This document shows positions 50,470 through 59,616 of a stretch of 64,000 bases of DNA, in pieces. The stretch comes from Skermanella rosea. GTDB lineage: Bacteria; Pseudomonadota; Alphaproteobacteria; Azospirillales; Azospirillaceae. Under the pieces are notes generated by a model that did not search any database, was not told where the DNA came from, and was given only the letters and a program-made list of their open reading frames with translations. A program made the translations under genes and the position numbers. The stretch is taken from positions 1 to 64,000 of the forward strand of contig NZ_CP086113.1 in the NCBI RefSeq assembly GCF_016806835.2, in the 5' to 3' direction. Within the stretch, counting starts at the first letter, position 1; the number at the start of each line of letters is the position of its first letter.

Positions 50470-50995
50470 GTTCCCTCACTCTCGTGGTGCGCGGTCCAGA
50501 GATTTTATTTGAGATGCGACGGGGTTCTTGGTTTGCTTTACTGCAAATGGTCGGACGTACCGCTGGAGATGACGTATCAATCCAACTCCATCTCTCCCCG
50601 TCACATTTTTATTCTTGACGGTCCTGAGGATAGACGTGCCCGGAATACGTGGGAAATACCAATTAACGAAGGTCGGTATCGGAATAAGCTATAGCTGGTA
50701 ACAGAGGGTGCGGATGGGGCTATACCCATGACGGCGGTGCCGCGCAGAGCGGATCGTTGTGCGGGCAGGGCGACGTAAGGAGAATCTGCGGTTTGGTCCT
50801 GCGCCGTTCCCTACCGGGAGCGCAGTTTCGGGGGGCAACATGACTGGCGCGCCCCAACGCATCGAAGAAAATGAAGATGACTTTCGACGGAGCGGTGTGC
50901 CGTAGACCCTATGAGGGCGAACGGCGGCCCGGGCATAGTGAGACTACGGGTTGGAAAACGGCAGGTTCCGGGACATCCGGAAACCCCCGCGCGGC
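50470..50995. other. Intergenic region, promoter of the ALDH operon
   Basis: This 526-bp region lies between the ALDH start and the stop of a LysR gene, both leftward. It is AT-richer at 50500-50700, as expected for the ALDH-operon promoter. Short frames that cross it have no ribosome sites. No terminator with a T-run or repeat is evident. Confidence 0.35.
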
Positions 50996-51907
50996 TCACT
51001 GCTCGGGTTGCGGCTTCATCCGGGCGTCGTCCAGCCGGCGCGCGAGCTGCTCGGCGAACTTGGCGGTCGCGACCGGCAGGGTGCGGCCCCGCTGCTGGCC
51101 CAGCACCAGCGGGCCGTGCGCCATGTCCAGGTCGCTCAGGGGAAGCGCCACGAGGCCGGGGTCGGTTTCCGGGACCGGCGCGCCGATCTCGATCTGGAAA
51201 GTCACCACGCGGCCCGACCGCGCCAGGTTGCGCAGCATCTCGAAGGAGTTGGATTCCAGCTCCACCGACAGCTTGGCCGAGCTGACGGACAGCAGGTCCT
51301 CCAGGATGGCGCGGGTCCCGAAGCTGCCGTCCGGCAGGGCGATCGGATACTGCGCGCAATCGCGCAGGCGCACGACCTTGTGCCCGGCCAGGGGATGGTC
51401 GGCGGCGACGATGGCGACGACCCGCTGGCCCAGCGTCATCAGCGGCTGGAACTCGGGCGTCCGGCGCGGGCTGAAGATGATCGCGAGGTCCGTCTCGTAC
51501 TCGCGCAGCATCCGGATCGCCGATCCCTGGTCCACCACCGAGACCTGGAAGCTGACCAGCGGGAAAGACTGCCGGAACTCCGATATCTGACGGGGCAGGA
51601 AGTAGTTCACCAGCGCCTGGCTGCACGCGATCCGGACATGGCCGCGCCTCATGCCGGACAGGTCCTCGATGTGCGAGCGTACCCGCTCCAGGTCGGCCGA
51701 CTGGGTACGCACCCAGCGGATGAAGCTCTCCCCCGCCGCGGTCAGCCGGATCCCATGGGCGGAGCGCTCGAAGATCGCGGCGCCCAGGTCCTCCTCCACG
51801 TCCTGGATCCGGCGCTGGAGCGCCGACGGCGTCACGTTCAGCTGTTCGGCCGCCTTCCGCAAGGAGCCGAACTTCGCCGCCTCGTCGACATAGCGCCAGA
51901 TCCGCAT
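50996..51907 (-). CDS. LysR-family regulator of the heterocycle operon
   Basis: A 303-aa LysR protein with the helix-turn-helix IWRYVDEAAKFGSLRKAAEQ, LNVTPSALQRRIQDVEEDLG and an effector domain from RRGHVRIACSQALVNYFLPR. The start at 51907 has GAGG 5 nt upstream; 51916 is an in-frame alternative. It is divergent from the binding-protein gene that opens the N-heterocycle operon, and a perfect palindrome lies between them, so it is the likely regulator (inference from layout). Confidence 0.92.
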   Translation of the reverse strand: MRIWRYVDEAAKFGSLRKAAEQLNVTPSALQRRIQDVEEDLGAAIFERSAHGIRLTAAGESFIRWVRTQSADLERVRSHIEDLSGMRRGHVRIACSQALVNYFLPRQISEFRQSFPLVSFQVSVVDQGSAIRMLREYETDLAIIFSPRRTPEFQPLMTLGQRVVAIVAADHPLAGHKVVRLRDCAQYPIALPDGSFGTRAILEDLLSVSSAKLSVELESNSFEMLRNLARSGRVVTFQIEIGAPVPETDPGLVALPLSDLDMAHGPLVLGQQRGRTLPVATAKFAEQLARRLDDARMKPQPEQ

Positions 51908-51932
51908 GTGCCTCATACCGGCATACCCCGCA

Positions 51933-51953
51933 GTGTAGACTTTCCGTCTACAC
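51933..51953. promoter_or_regulatory. Palindromic operator, likely LysR binding site
   Basis: Perfect 8-bp arms gtgtagac and gtctacac flank a 5-bp AT-rich spacer (tttcc). The size and T-N11-A geometry fit a LysR-type box. It lies 26 bp upstream of the LysR start and 109 bp upstream of the first gene of the divergent operon. Confidence 0.6.
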
Positions 51954-52061
51954 CCTAACAGGAAAACGGCGTTTGAGGCGCCATCGGATCGCGCATAGCG
52001 TCGTCTGCGTCCGGACGACGGGCATTCTCCCCTTCCCCACCCCATAGGAGGAACAGGCCAC

Positions 52062-53105
52062 ATGCGCAGCGTCATCAGCCAATGGCCCGCGGTTCTGGCG
52101 GGCGCCCTGGTCGGGGCGGTCGGCCTGGCCGGCGCGGCATCCGCCCAGACACCGGTCAAGATGGTTCTCAACTGGAAATACCAGGGACCGCAGGCACTGT
52201 TCTTCATCGCCGAGGACAAGGGATACTTCAAGGCGGAGGGGCTGGACGTCACCATCGACCAGGGCGAGGGATCGGCCGCCTCCATCACCAAGGTGGCGAC
52301 GGGAGCCTACGACGCCGGGTTCGGCGACGTGAATGCGCTGATCACCCTGGCGGCCAAGTCGCCCGAGGAGGCGCCGGTCGCCGTCTTCATGATGTACAAC
52401 ACGCCGCCCTTCACGATCGCGGTGAAGGCGGACGGCCCGATCCGGACACCCGGGGACCTGGAAGGCAAGACCATCGGCGGCCCCGCCAACGACGGCGCGC
52501 TGAAGCTGTTCCCGGCGTTCGCCCAGGTCGCCGGCATCGACGCCGGCAAGGTCTCCGTCACCAACATGCAGGCGAACCTGCGCGAGCAGATGCTTCAGCG
52601 CGGCCAGGTGGACGGGGTTTTCGGCTACGTCAACACCATCGCCTTCAGCGCCAAGAGCGCCGGCATGGACCCGGACAAGGATTTCCGCTTCATCAATTAC
52701 GGCGACTACGGGATGGACCTCTATTCCAACGCGATCGTCGTGTCCAAGCCGTTCCTGAACCGGAACGGGGACGCGGTGAAGGGCCTGGTCCGGGCGATCA
52801 ACCGCGCGGCCAAGGACATGATCGCCGACCCCGCCGGCTCGGTCGCGGCCGTGATGAAGCGCGAGCCGCTGCTGAACGAAAAGGTCGAGATCGAGCGCAC
52901 CGTCGCCACCCTGCGGATGGAGATGAACCATCCCGAGATCGCCACGATCGGCCTGGGCGACGTGGACGACGATCGCCTGAAGCGCGCCATCGACATGGTG
53001 GCCAAGGCCAACGGCCTGGAGAACGCCCCGGAACCGTCCGCGGTCTTCACCGACGCCTACCTGCCGCCGCTGTCCGAGCGACCGACCTCCGTCATCAAGC
53101 AATAG
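52062..53105 (+). CDS. NMT1/THI5-like ABC substrate-binding protein (copy 1)
   Basis: A 347-aa periplasmic protein with a signal peptide to residue 28 (ASA before QTPV). The mature start VKMVLNWKYQGPQALFFIAE and GYFKAEGLDVTIDQGEGSAA, with KVATGAYDAGFGDVNALITL, is the NMT1/THI5-like fold used for pyrimidine, riboflavin and related ligands. A TAGGAGG is upstream of the ATG. A paralogue lies at 57071-58129 in the same operon; ATPase and permease genes lie between them. Confidence 0.92.
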   Translation: MRSVISQWPAVLAGALVGAVGLAGAASAQTPVKMVLNWKYQGPQALFFIAEDKGYFKAEGLDVTIDQGEGSAASITKVATGAYDAGFGDVNALITLAAKSPEEAPVAVFMMYNTPPFTIAVKADGPIRTPGDLEGKTIGGPANDGALKLFPAFAQVAGIDAGKVSVTNMQANLREQMLQRGQVDGVFGYVNTIAFSAKSAGMDPDKDFRFINYGDYGMDLYSNAIVVSKPFLNRNGDAVKGLVRAINRAAKDMIADPAGSVAAVMKREPLLNEKVEIERTVATLRMEMNHPEIATIGLGDVDDDRLKRAIDMVAKANGLENAPEPSAVFTDAYLPPLSERPTSVIKQ

Positions 53106-53119
53106 ACAGAAGAAGAACC

Positions 53120-53911
53120 ATGGAACTGGGTCTGAAATCGCGGGTCGTGATGATCACCGGCCCCGCCAAGGGAATGGGCGAGGCCGTCACCCTGGCCTTC
53201 GCGGCCGAGGGCTGCCGGCTGGCGCTGGTCGGGCGCGACCTCGACGTGATCGAGCCGGTCGCCGCCAAGGTCCGGGCGCTGGGCGCGGAGGCGATCGTGA
53301 TCCCCTGCGACATCACCGACGGGGCGCACTGCGCCGGGGCGGCCGAGCGGACGCTCGCGGCCTTCGGGCGGATCGACGTGCTGGTCAACGTGGCGGGCGG
53401 CTCCGGCCCGGTCGGCAAGACCGGCTGGGAGACCACCCGCGAGGAATTCGACGAGATCGTCGAACTGAACATGGCGGGCTGCTTCAACACCATGAGCGCC
53501 GTCATGCCGACCTTCATCGACCAGCGCTACGGCAAGATCGTCAATGTCGGCGGCACCTTCGGGATGCGCGGCCGGGCCGGCCGGATGGCCTATTCGGCAT
53601 CCAAGTGGGGCCTGCGCGGCATCACCAAGTCCTTCGCCCTGGAGGCCGGCCCCTACAACGTCAACGTCAACTGCGTGGCGCCGGGCATGGTCGAGGGGCC
53701 GCGCTTCCGCGGCAAGGTCGTGCCGGAAATGGCCCGGCGGCTGGGCATCACCGAGGAGGAGGCGGCCGAGCGGCACGCTGCAGACTACGCGCTGCGCCGA
53801 GTCTCCACCGGCGAGGACGTGGCCAAGGCGTGCCTCTTCCTCGCCAGCGACGCGGCCCGCCAGATCACCGGCGTCGACTTGCCGGTCGACGGCGGCTGGG
53901 CCTCCCTCTGA
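53120..53911 (+). CDS. Short-chain dehydrogenase/reductase
   Basis: A 263-aa classical SDR. Cofactor motif ITGPAKGMGEA, NVAGGSG, catalytic Tyr and Lys in YSASKWG, and the C-terminal ITGVDLPVDGGWASL. The usual catalytic Ser position is in VNVGGTFG, where Gly/Thr replaces Ser, so Thr may serve. It begins 14 bp after the binding-protein gene. In a heterocycle pathway it could reduce or oxidise a ring carbonyl or an open-chain product (inference). Confidence 0.9.
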   Translation: MELGLKSRVVMITGPAKGMGEAVTLAFAAEGCRLALVGRDLDVIEPVAAKVRALGAEAIVIPCDITDGAHCAGAAERTLAAFGRIDVLVNVAGGSGPVGKTGWETTREEFDEIVELNMAGCFNTMSAVMPTFIDQRYGKIVNVGGTFGMRGRAGRMAYSASKWGLRGITKSFALEAGPYNVNVNCVAPGMVEGPRFRGKVVPEMARRLGITEEEAAERHAADYALRRVSTGEDVAKACLFLASDAARQITGVDLPVDGGWASL

Positions 53912-53928
53912 CACAGGACGACAGGATC

Positions 53929-55377
53929 ATGGAAACCGGAAAGACCCTCGCCGACCTCGTCATCACCGGCGGCACCATCGTCACCGACCAGACCAGCTTC
54001 AGGGGCGCCGTCGCCGTCAAGGACGGCCGCATCCTGACGGTCGGCGCGGACGAGTCCATGCCGGCCGCGCGGGAGACCTTCGACGCGGCCGGCCTGCACC
54101 TGCTGCCCGGCGCGATCGACGCCCACGTCCATTTCCGCGAACCGGGCTATACCCACAAGGAGGATTGGCGGACCGGAACGGCGGCGGCGGCCATGGGCGG
54201 CGTCACCACCGTCTTCGAGATGCCCAACACCGACCCGCCGACCGGCACCGTCGAGGCGCTGAGGATCAAGCAGCGGGCGGCGGCGAAGGCTCATGTGGAC
54301 TACGGCCTGTACGGACTGCTAGCCGAGGACAACCTGGACCAGCTGGACGGCCTGGTCGCGGGCGGCGTCGCCGCGTTCAAGTGCTTCATGGGCAATACCT
54401 TCGGCAACCTGCCCTCCCCCTCCACCGGCGCCATGTTGGAAGGGTTCGAGATCATCGCGCGGCACGGGCTGCGCATCTCGCTCCATGCCGAGACCGCCTC
54501 CATCATGGCGTGGCGCCAGCGGAAGCTGATGGCCGCCGGCCGGCGCGACCCGCTGGCCCACCTGGCGTCGCGCCCCGCCGTGGTCGCGACCGAGGCGGTG
54601 TCGCGCGCCGCGATCCTGGCGGAATGGACCGGCGCCCGCATCCACGTGCTGCACATCTCCTCCGGCGACGAGCTGCGGCCGCTGCGGGAGGCGAAGGCGC
54701 GCGGCGTCGACGTCACCGGCGAGACCTGCCCGCACTACCTGCTGTTCGACGAGCGGGCCTATGACGACCTGGGCTCGATCATCCGGGTGAACCCGCCGGT
54801 CCGCGAACAGCACCACCAGCGTGCGCTGTGGGAAGGGGTGCGTGACGGCACGATCGACATGATCGCGACCGACCACGCGCCGCACGACCCCGCGGAGAAG
54901 GTGCGCGACGACATCTGGACGGCCGATTGCGGCTTCCCCGGGGTCGAGACCCAGATGGCGCTGATGCTGACCCAGGTGAACGCCGGCCGGCTGTCGCTGA
55001 GCGACTATGTCCGGCTGTCCTCGACGGCGCCGGCGAAGGCGTTCGGCCTGCATCCCCGCAAGGGGGCGATCGTCCCCGGCGCCGACGCCGACCTGGCGCT
55101 GGTGGACATGGCCCGGCGCGAGACGATCCGGGCCGAGGCGCTGCATTCCCGCGGCAGGATCACGCCGTTCGAGGGGTTCGAGACCGTGGGGGCGCCGATG
55201 CACACCCTGGTGCGCGGGCGCTTCGTGATGCGCGGCCGCCGGTTGGTCGAGGACTCCACCGGCTGGGGGCAGTCGGTCGGCCGCATCCAGTCCATGCCCG
55301 AGCCCCGGCTCCGCCATGTCGAGGAAACCACCGCGGCGATCACCGGCACCTTTCCGGCGGCCCGGGCGGCCGAGTGA
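53929..55377 (+). CDS. Dihydroorotase/allantoinase/dihydropyrimidinase-type amidohydrolase
   Basis: A 482-aa cyclic amidohydrolase. Binuclear metal site: His66 and His68 (DAHVHFREPG), carbamylated Lys151 (AAFKCFMGNT), His186 (SLHAETA), His242 (LHISSGDE) and Asp315 (ATDHAPHD). This group opens cyclic amides such as dihydropyrimidines, hydantoins, allantoin or dihydroorotate. The pattern is nearest allantoinase/D-hydantoinase; I cannot fix the substrate. It starts 17 bp after the SDR gene. A ring-opening enzyme alongside the AtzD-like one suggests two ring-opening steps or two substrates. Confidence 0.93.
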   Translation: METGKTLADLVITGGTIVTDQTSFRGAVAVKDGRILTVGADESMPAARETFDAAGLHLLPGAIDAHVHFREPGYTHKEDWRTGTAAAAMGGVTTVFEMPNTDPPTGTVEALRIKQRAAAKAHVDYGLYGLLAEDNLDQLDGLVAGGVAAFKCFMGNTFGNLPSPSTGAMLEGFEIIARHGLRISLHAETASIMAWRQRKLMAAGRRDPLAHLASRPAVVATEAVSRAAILAEWTGARIHVLHISSGDELRPLREAKARGVDVTGETCPHYLLFDERAYDDLGSIIRVNPPVREQHHQRALWEGVRDGTIDMIATDHAPHDPAEKVRDDIWTADCGFPGVETQMALMLTQVNAGRLSLSDYVRLSSTAPAKAFGLHPRKGAIVPGADADLALVDMARRETIRAEALHSRGRITPFEGFETVGAPMHTLVRGRFVMRGRRLVEDSTGWGQSVGRIQSMPEPRLRHVEETTAAITGTFPAARAAE

Positions 55378-55397
55378 AGACGGATCCGAGGACACCC

Positions 55398-56273
55398 ATG
55401 AAAACGGCGAAATCACCCGCGCTGGTCCCCGTGCCCATGGTGCCGGAACCGGACCCCCAGCCCCCGCGCAGGCTGTTCATCGAGCTGGAACGGGTCACCG
55501 TCTCCTACGGGAAGGGTCCGGGCGCCACGCAGGCGCTGGCCGAGATCTCGCTCCAGGTGGATGAGGGCGACTTCATCGCGCTGGTCGGACCGTCGGGCTG
55601 CGGCAAGAGCACGATCCTGAAGCTGGTCGGCGACCTGCTGAAGGCGTCGAGCGGCCACGTCTTCGTGGCCGGGCGGGAGGTCGGGGCCCAGGACGTGCGG
55701 ATCGGCATGGCCTTCCAGAACCCGACCCTGCTGCCCTGGCTGAGCATCCGCGACAACGTCATGCTGCCGCTCAAGATCGTGCAGCCGTTCCGGGCCGACT
55801 GGAAGCGCAAGCGGCACGGCGAGTACCGCGACCGGGCCGAGGCCCTGCTGGCCAAGGTCGGCCTGGGCGGCTTCGGCGGCAAGTATCCCTGGCAGCTTTC
55901 CGGCGGCATGCAGCAGCGCGCCTCGCTGTGCCGGGCGCTGATCCACGAGCCCAACCTGCTGCTGCTGGACGAGCCGTTCGGCGCACTGGACCAGTTCACC
56001 CGGGAGGAGCTTTGGGACATCCTCCAGACGCTGTGGATCGACGGCAAGCCGACCGTTCTGCTGGTGACCCACGACCTGCGCGAGAGCGCCTTCCTGGCCA
56101 ACCGGATCGTCGTGATGAGCGCCCGCCCCGGACGGATCCTGGTGGACGAGCCGGTCGGCTTCGCCCGCCCCCGCACGCTGGACACGACCTACCAGCCGGG
56201 ATTCACCAACCTGACCCACAAGCTGCGCACCCTGATCGTCGAGGCCCGGAGCGCCGCGGGAGGTACCCCATGA
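55398..56273 (+). CDS. NitT/TauT-type ABC transporter ATPase
   Basis: A 291-aa cytoplasmic ATPase. Walker A GPSGCGKS, Q-loop MAFQNPTLLPWLSIRDNVML (the family's NxTLLPW), signature LSGGMQQR and Walker B LLLLDEPFGALD are all present, with LLVTHDLRESAFLANRI. The family serves nitrate, sulfonate, thiamin-precursor and riboflavin importers. It overlaps the permease gene by 4 nt (ATGA) and energises import with one or both binding proteins. Confidence 0.95.
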   Translation: MKTAKSPALVPVPMVPEPDPQPPRRLFIELERVTVSYGKGPGATQALAEISLQVDEGDFIALVGPSGCGKSTILKLVGDLLKASSGHVFVAGREVGAQDVRIGMAFQNPTLLPWLSIRDNVMLPLKIVQPFRADWKRKRHGEYRDRAEALLAKVGLGGFGGKYPWQLSGGMQQRASLCRALIHEPNLLLLDEPFGALDQFTREELWDILQTLWIDGKPTVLLVTHDLRESAFLANRIVVMSARPGRILVDEPVGFARPRTLDTTYQPGFTNLTHKLRTLIVEARSAAGGTP

Positions 56274-57043
56274 CCAGCCTGAAACGGGAGAAGATCGCGT
56301 CAGCCTGCCTGATCGCCGGCGTCTTCGTGGCATGGGAGGTCGGCTGCCTGCTGTTCGGCATCAGCGAATACGTCCTGCCGCGCCCGTCCCAGATCGTCAT
56401 GGTGCTGGTGGAGCGCTGGCCCGCCCTGATGCCGCACGCGGTGCAGACGCTCTACACCACGCTGGTCGGGTTCGCGCTGGGCGTTTCCGCCGGGGTGCTG
56501 ATCGGGATGCTGATCGGCTCGTCCAGGCTGGCCTACAACGTGGCGTTCCCCCTGCTGGTGGGCTTCTCGTCCATTCCCAAGGTCGCGGTTGTGCCGATCT
56601 TCGTGCTGTGGTTCGGCGCCGGGACGGTGCCGGCGGTGCTCACCTCCATGATCATCTCGGTCTTCCCGGTGGTGGTGAACATGGCGACCGGGCTGGCGAC
56701 CACGGAACCGGAGCTGGAGGACGTGCTGCGCACCATGAAGGCGACCAAGCGCGACATCCTGCTGAACGTCGGGCTGCCGCGCGCCATGCCCTATCTGTTC
56801 GCCTCCCTCAAGGTCGCCGTCACGCTGTCCTTCGTCGGCACGGTCATCGCGGAGACGGTCGCGTCCAACCGGGGGATCGGCAACATGATGCTGATCGCCT
56901 CCTCCAACTTCAACGTCCCGCTGGTCTTCGCCGGGCTCTTCATCCTGGCCGGGCTGGGCATCGCGCTCTACGTCGTCTTCTCGCTGATCGAGCGCCGCGT
57001 CACCGGCTGGGCCAACCGCAAGACCGAATTCGCGATGGGCTGA
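56270..57043 (+). CDS. NitT/TauT-type ABC transporter permease
   Basis: A 257-aa membrane protein with six helices. Typical motifs: SEYVLPRPSQIVMVLVERWP, the EAA loop DVLRTMKATKRDILLNVGLP and AETVASNRGIGNMMLIASSN. It pairs with the ATPase just upstream; the binding-protein paralogue follows 27 bp later. Confidence 0.95.
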   Translation: MTSLKREKIASACLIAGVFVAWEVGCLLFGISEYVLPRPSQIVMVLVERWPALMPHAVQTLYTTLVGFALGVSAGVLIGMLIGSSRLAYNVAFPLLVGFSSIPKVAVVPIFVLWFGAGTVPAVLTSMIISVFPVVVNMATGLATTEPELEDVLRTMKATKRDILLNVGLPRAMPYLFASLKVAVTLSFVGTVIAETVASNRGIGNMMLIASSNFNVPLVFAGLFILAGLGIALYVVFSLIERRVTGWANRKTEFAMG

Positions 57044-57070
57044 GGCCCCCGCACAGCATCGGAGAACACC

Positions 57071-58129
57071 ATGATCGACATTTCACGCCGGGCCGCCCTG
57101 GCGACCGGGTTCGGCCTCGCCCTCGTTGCAGCGCAGCCGTTCGCAGCCACCCCCGCCCAGGCCCAGGAGCCGACGCCGATCCGCTTCACGCTGGACTGGA
57201 AGTACCAGGGCATCCACGCCTGGTACTTCGTCGCCCGGGACAGGGGTTATTTCCGCGACGAGGGGCTGGAGGTCACCATCGACCAGGGCGAGGGCTCCGC
57301 CGCCACCGTCACCCGCATCATGTCCGGCGCCTACGACGCCGGGTTCGGCGACATCAACGCCGTGATCCAGCAGGCGGCGCAGAAGCCGGGCGAGGCGCCG
57401 GTGATGGTCTACCAGATCTACAACCGTCCGCCCTTCGCGGTGCTGACCAGGACGGACAGCGGCATCGAGGACATGAAGGACCTGGCCGGCCGCAAGGTCG
57501 GCGGCCCGGCCGGCAGTGCCGCGACCCGGCTGCTTCCGGCGCTGCTGGCGCGGAACGGCGTCGCCGTGCCGTCGGTCGAGGTGCTGAACATGCAGCCCAA
57601 CCTGCAGGAGCAGATGCTGATCCGCGGCGAGGTCGCGGCCTCCCTGGTCTTCAACGTGACCAGCTACGTCAACCTGATCCAGCAGGGCCAGGACCCGGAC
57701 GGGGATTTCCGGTGGCTGGACTATGCCGACCACGGGCTGGACCTCTATTCCAACGGCGTGATGGTGTCCCGGGATCTTGCCCGCGACAAGCCGGAGGCGG
57801 TTCGGGGGCTGGTCCGGGCGATCAACCGGGCGGTGCAGGACGTGATGGCCGATCCGGACATGGGCGTGAAGGCGCTGACCGCGGTCGAGCCGCTGGTCGA
57901 TGCCGGAAGCGAGGGGCGCCGGGTGCGGTTCGCCTTCGACCGGTTGATGATCACGCCGGAAACGCGGAAGATCGGGCTGGGCGACGTGGACGACGCCCGG
58001 CTGGAGCGGTCCATCGCGGTGATGGCCGAAGCCTACGACCTGCCGCGGAAGCCCGAGCCGTCGCAAGTGTTCGACCGGTCGTTCCTGCCGCCGCAGGACC
58101 AGCGCCTCGTCGCCGGCGCGGGGAATTGA
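57071..58129 (+). CDS. NMT1/THI5-like ABC substrate-binding protein (copy 2)
   Basis: A 352-aa periplasmic protein with a twin-arginine-like signal (ISRRAALATGFGLALVAAQP) cleaved near AQA. It shares long blocks with copy 1: LDWKYQGIHAWYFVARDRGY, EGLEVTIDQGEGSAATVTRI, GAYDAGFGDINAVIQQAAQ, NMQPNLQEQMLIRGEV and GLVRAINRA. The two differ in the middle region that lines the ligand pocket. GGAG precedes the ATG. Confidence 0.92.
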   Translation: MIDISRRAALATGFGLALVAAQPFAATPAQAQEPTPIRFTLDWKYQGIHAWYFVARDRGYFRDEGLEVTIDQGEGSAATVTRIMSGAYDAGFGDINAVIQQAAQKPGEAPVMVYQIYNRPPFAVLTRTDSGIEDMKDLAGRKVGGPAGSAATRLLPALLARNGVAVPSVEVLNMQPNLQEQMLIRGEVAASLVFNVTSYVNLIQQGQDPDGDFRWLDYADHGLDLYSNGVMVSRDLARDKPEAVRGLVRAINRAVQDVMADPDMGVKALTAVEPLVDAGSEGRRVRFAFDRLMITPETRKIGLGDVDDARLERSIAVMAEAYDLPRKPEPSQVFDRSFLPPQDQRLVAGAGN

Positions 58130-58137
58130 GGCCAGAC

Positions 58138-59583
58138 ATGACGGAAAGATCCATCGCCTGCGCCGGCCTGCTGCACGGCAGGGGCTACGACCTGCGGGGG
58201 CCGAGCCGGCTCTCGCTCGACGGCGGCCGGATCGCCGGCGTGGCGGGGATCGGCGGGGAGGCCGACCCGCTGTTCGCCCTGCCGGTGCCGGTCAACGCCC
58301 ACGACCACGGCCGGCCGGTGCGGTCCAGCTCCTTCGGGGCGGCGGGCAAGCCGCTGGAGCTCTGGCTCCAGTACCTGGCGCTGCTGCCGGCGGTGGACCC
58401 GTACCTCGCCGCCGCGGCCTCGCTGGGCCGCAGCGCCCTGGGCGGGTCCGGCGCCGTCATGGTCCACCATACGCGGGTGCAGGGATTGACCCCGCTGCCC
58501 CTGGAAGCCGCCGAGGTCGCCCGCGCCGCCGCCGACATCGGGGTGCGGATCGGCTTCGCGGTGGCGCTGAAGGACCGCAACCCGCTGGTCTACGGCCCGT
58601 CGGAGGAGGTGCTGGCCCTGCTGCCGGAGGACGCCCGGCGCGAGATCGCCCGGCGGACCGGCAATGCCCCGATGCCCGTGGAAGACCAGATCCGCCTGGT
58701 CGAGGAGGTGGCCGGCGCCGCGGCCGGCGACCTGGTGGACGTGCAGTACGGGCCGACCGGCGTGCAGTGGTGCTCGCCCGGGCTGCTGCGCGCCGTCGCC
58801 GACGCCTCCGCCCGCACCGGCCGGCGGGTCCACATGCACTGCCTGGAGACGCGCTACCAGCGGGACTGGGCGGACCGGAACTTCCCTGAAGGAATGTTTG
58901 CCTTCCTGAAGGGGATCGGCTTGCTGTCGCCGCGCCTGACCCTGGCCCACTGCACCTGGGCGCGGCCGGAGGAGCTTGAGCTGATAGCCGAATCAGGCGC
59001 CACGATCGCGGTCAACACGGGCTCCAACCTGGGCATCCGGTCCGGCATCGCGCCGGTGGCGGAGATGGTCGCGCGCGGCTGCAAGGTAGCATTGGGCCTG
59101 GACGGGCTGACGCTGGACGAGGACGACGACGCGCTGGGCGAGATGCGCCTCGCCAACGCGCTGCATCGCGGCTGGGGATTCGACACCGCGATCGACGAGA
59201 GGGAGATGCTGCGGATCGCCCTGGCCAACGGGCGCGCCGCCGTGACCGGCCGGGACGAGGGCGGCGCCATCGAGCCCGGAGCGCCCGCGGACCTGCTGCT
59301 GCTCGACACGGACAAGCTGGATTCCGACCGGCTGGTGCCCGACCTGTCGCCGCGCGACCTGCTGTTCGCCCGCGCCGGCGCCGGCCATATCGCCGAGGTG
59401 ATCGTGGCGGGGCGGACGGTCGCGCGGCGGGGGAAGCTGACCGGCATAGACCACGACGCCGTCCAGGCGGAGCTGCTGGACCGGCTGCGCCACGGGATCA
59501 AGGAGAATGACGCCCTGCGGGCCGCCCTGCCGGAACTGGGCCGCGCGCTGCACCGGCATTTCGCGGCGGCACCCTGCTGCTGA
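58138..59583 (+). CDS. ATZ/TRZ-type amidohydrolase (cytosine deaminase-like)
   Basis: A 481-aa amidohydrolase-superfamily enzyme. Mononuclear metal site: His55 and His57 (NAHDHGRP), His234 (HMHCLETR), His271 (LAHCTWARPEEL) and Asp322 (LGLDGLTLDEDDD). This is the pattern of cytosine/guanine deaminase and triazine hydrolases (AtzB/TrzN), which remove amino or other groups from a heteroaromatic ring. Start at 58138, 8 bp after the binding-protein gene. It likely prepares the substrate of the next enzyme (inference). Confidence 0.9.
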   Translation: MTERSIACAGLLHGRGYDLRGPSRLSLDGGRIAGVAGIGGEADPLFALPVPVNAHDHGRPVRSSSFGAAGKPLELWLQYLALLPAVDPYLAAAASLGRSALGGSGAVMVHHTRVQGLTPLPLEAAEVARAAADIGVRIGFAVALKDRNPLVYGPSEEVLALLPEDARREIARRTGNAPMPVEDQIRLVEEVAGAAAGDLVDVQYGPTGVQWCSPGLLRAVADASARTGRRVHMHCLETRYQRDWADRNFPEGMFAFLKGIGLLSPRLTLAHCTWARPEELELIAESGATIAVNTGSNLGIRSGIAPVAEMVARGCKVALGLDGLTLDEDDDALGEMRLANALHRGWGFDTAIDEREMLRIALANGRAAVTGRDEGGAIEPGAPADLLLLDTDKLDSDRLVPDLSPRDLLFARAGAGHIAEVIVAGRTVARRGKLTGIDHDAVQAELLDRLRHGIKENDALRAALPELGRALHRHFAAAPCC

Positions 59584-59616
59584 GGCAGCCCAATGAACGG
59601 AAGACCAGGACACAGC

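Noticed and set aside
59593-59616. Earlier in-frame ATG for the ring-opening amidohydrolase
   Set aside because: The ATG at 59617 has AGGA 6 nt upstream and starts at the conserved N-terminus; the earlier ATG has a poorer site and adds residues not typical of the family.
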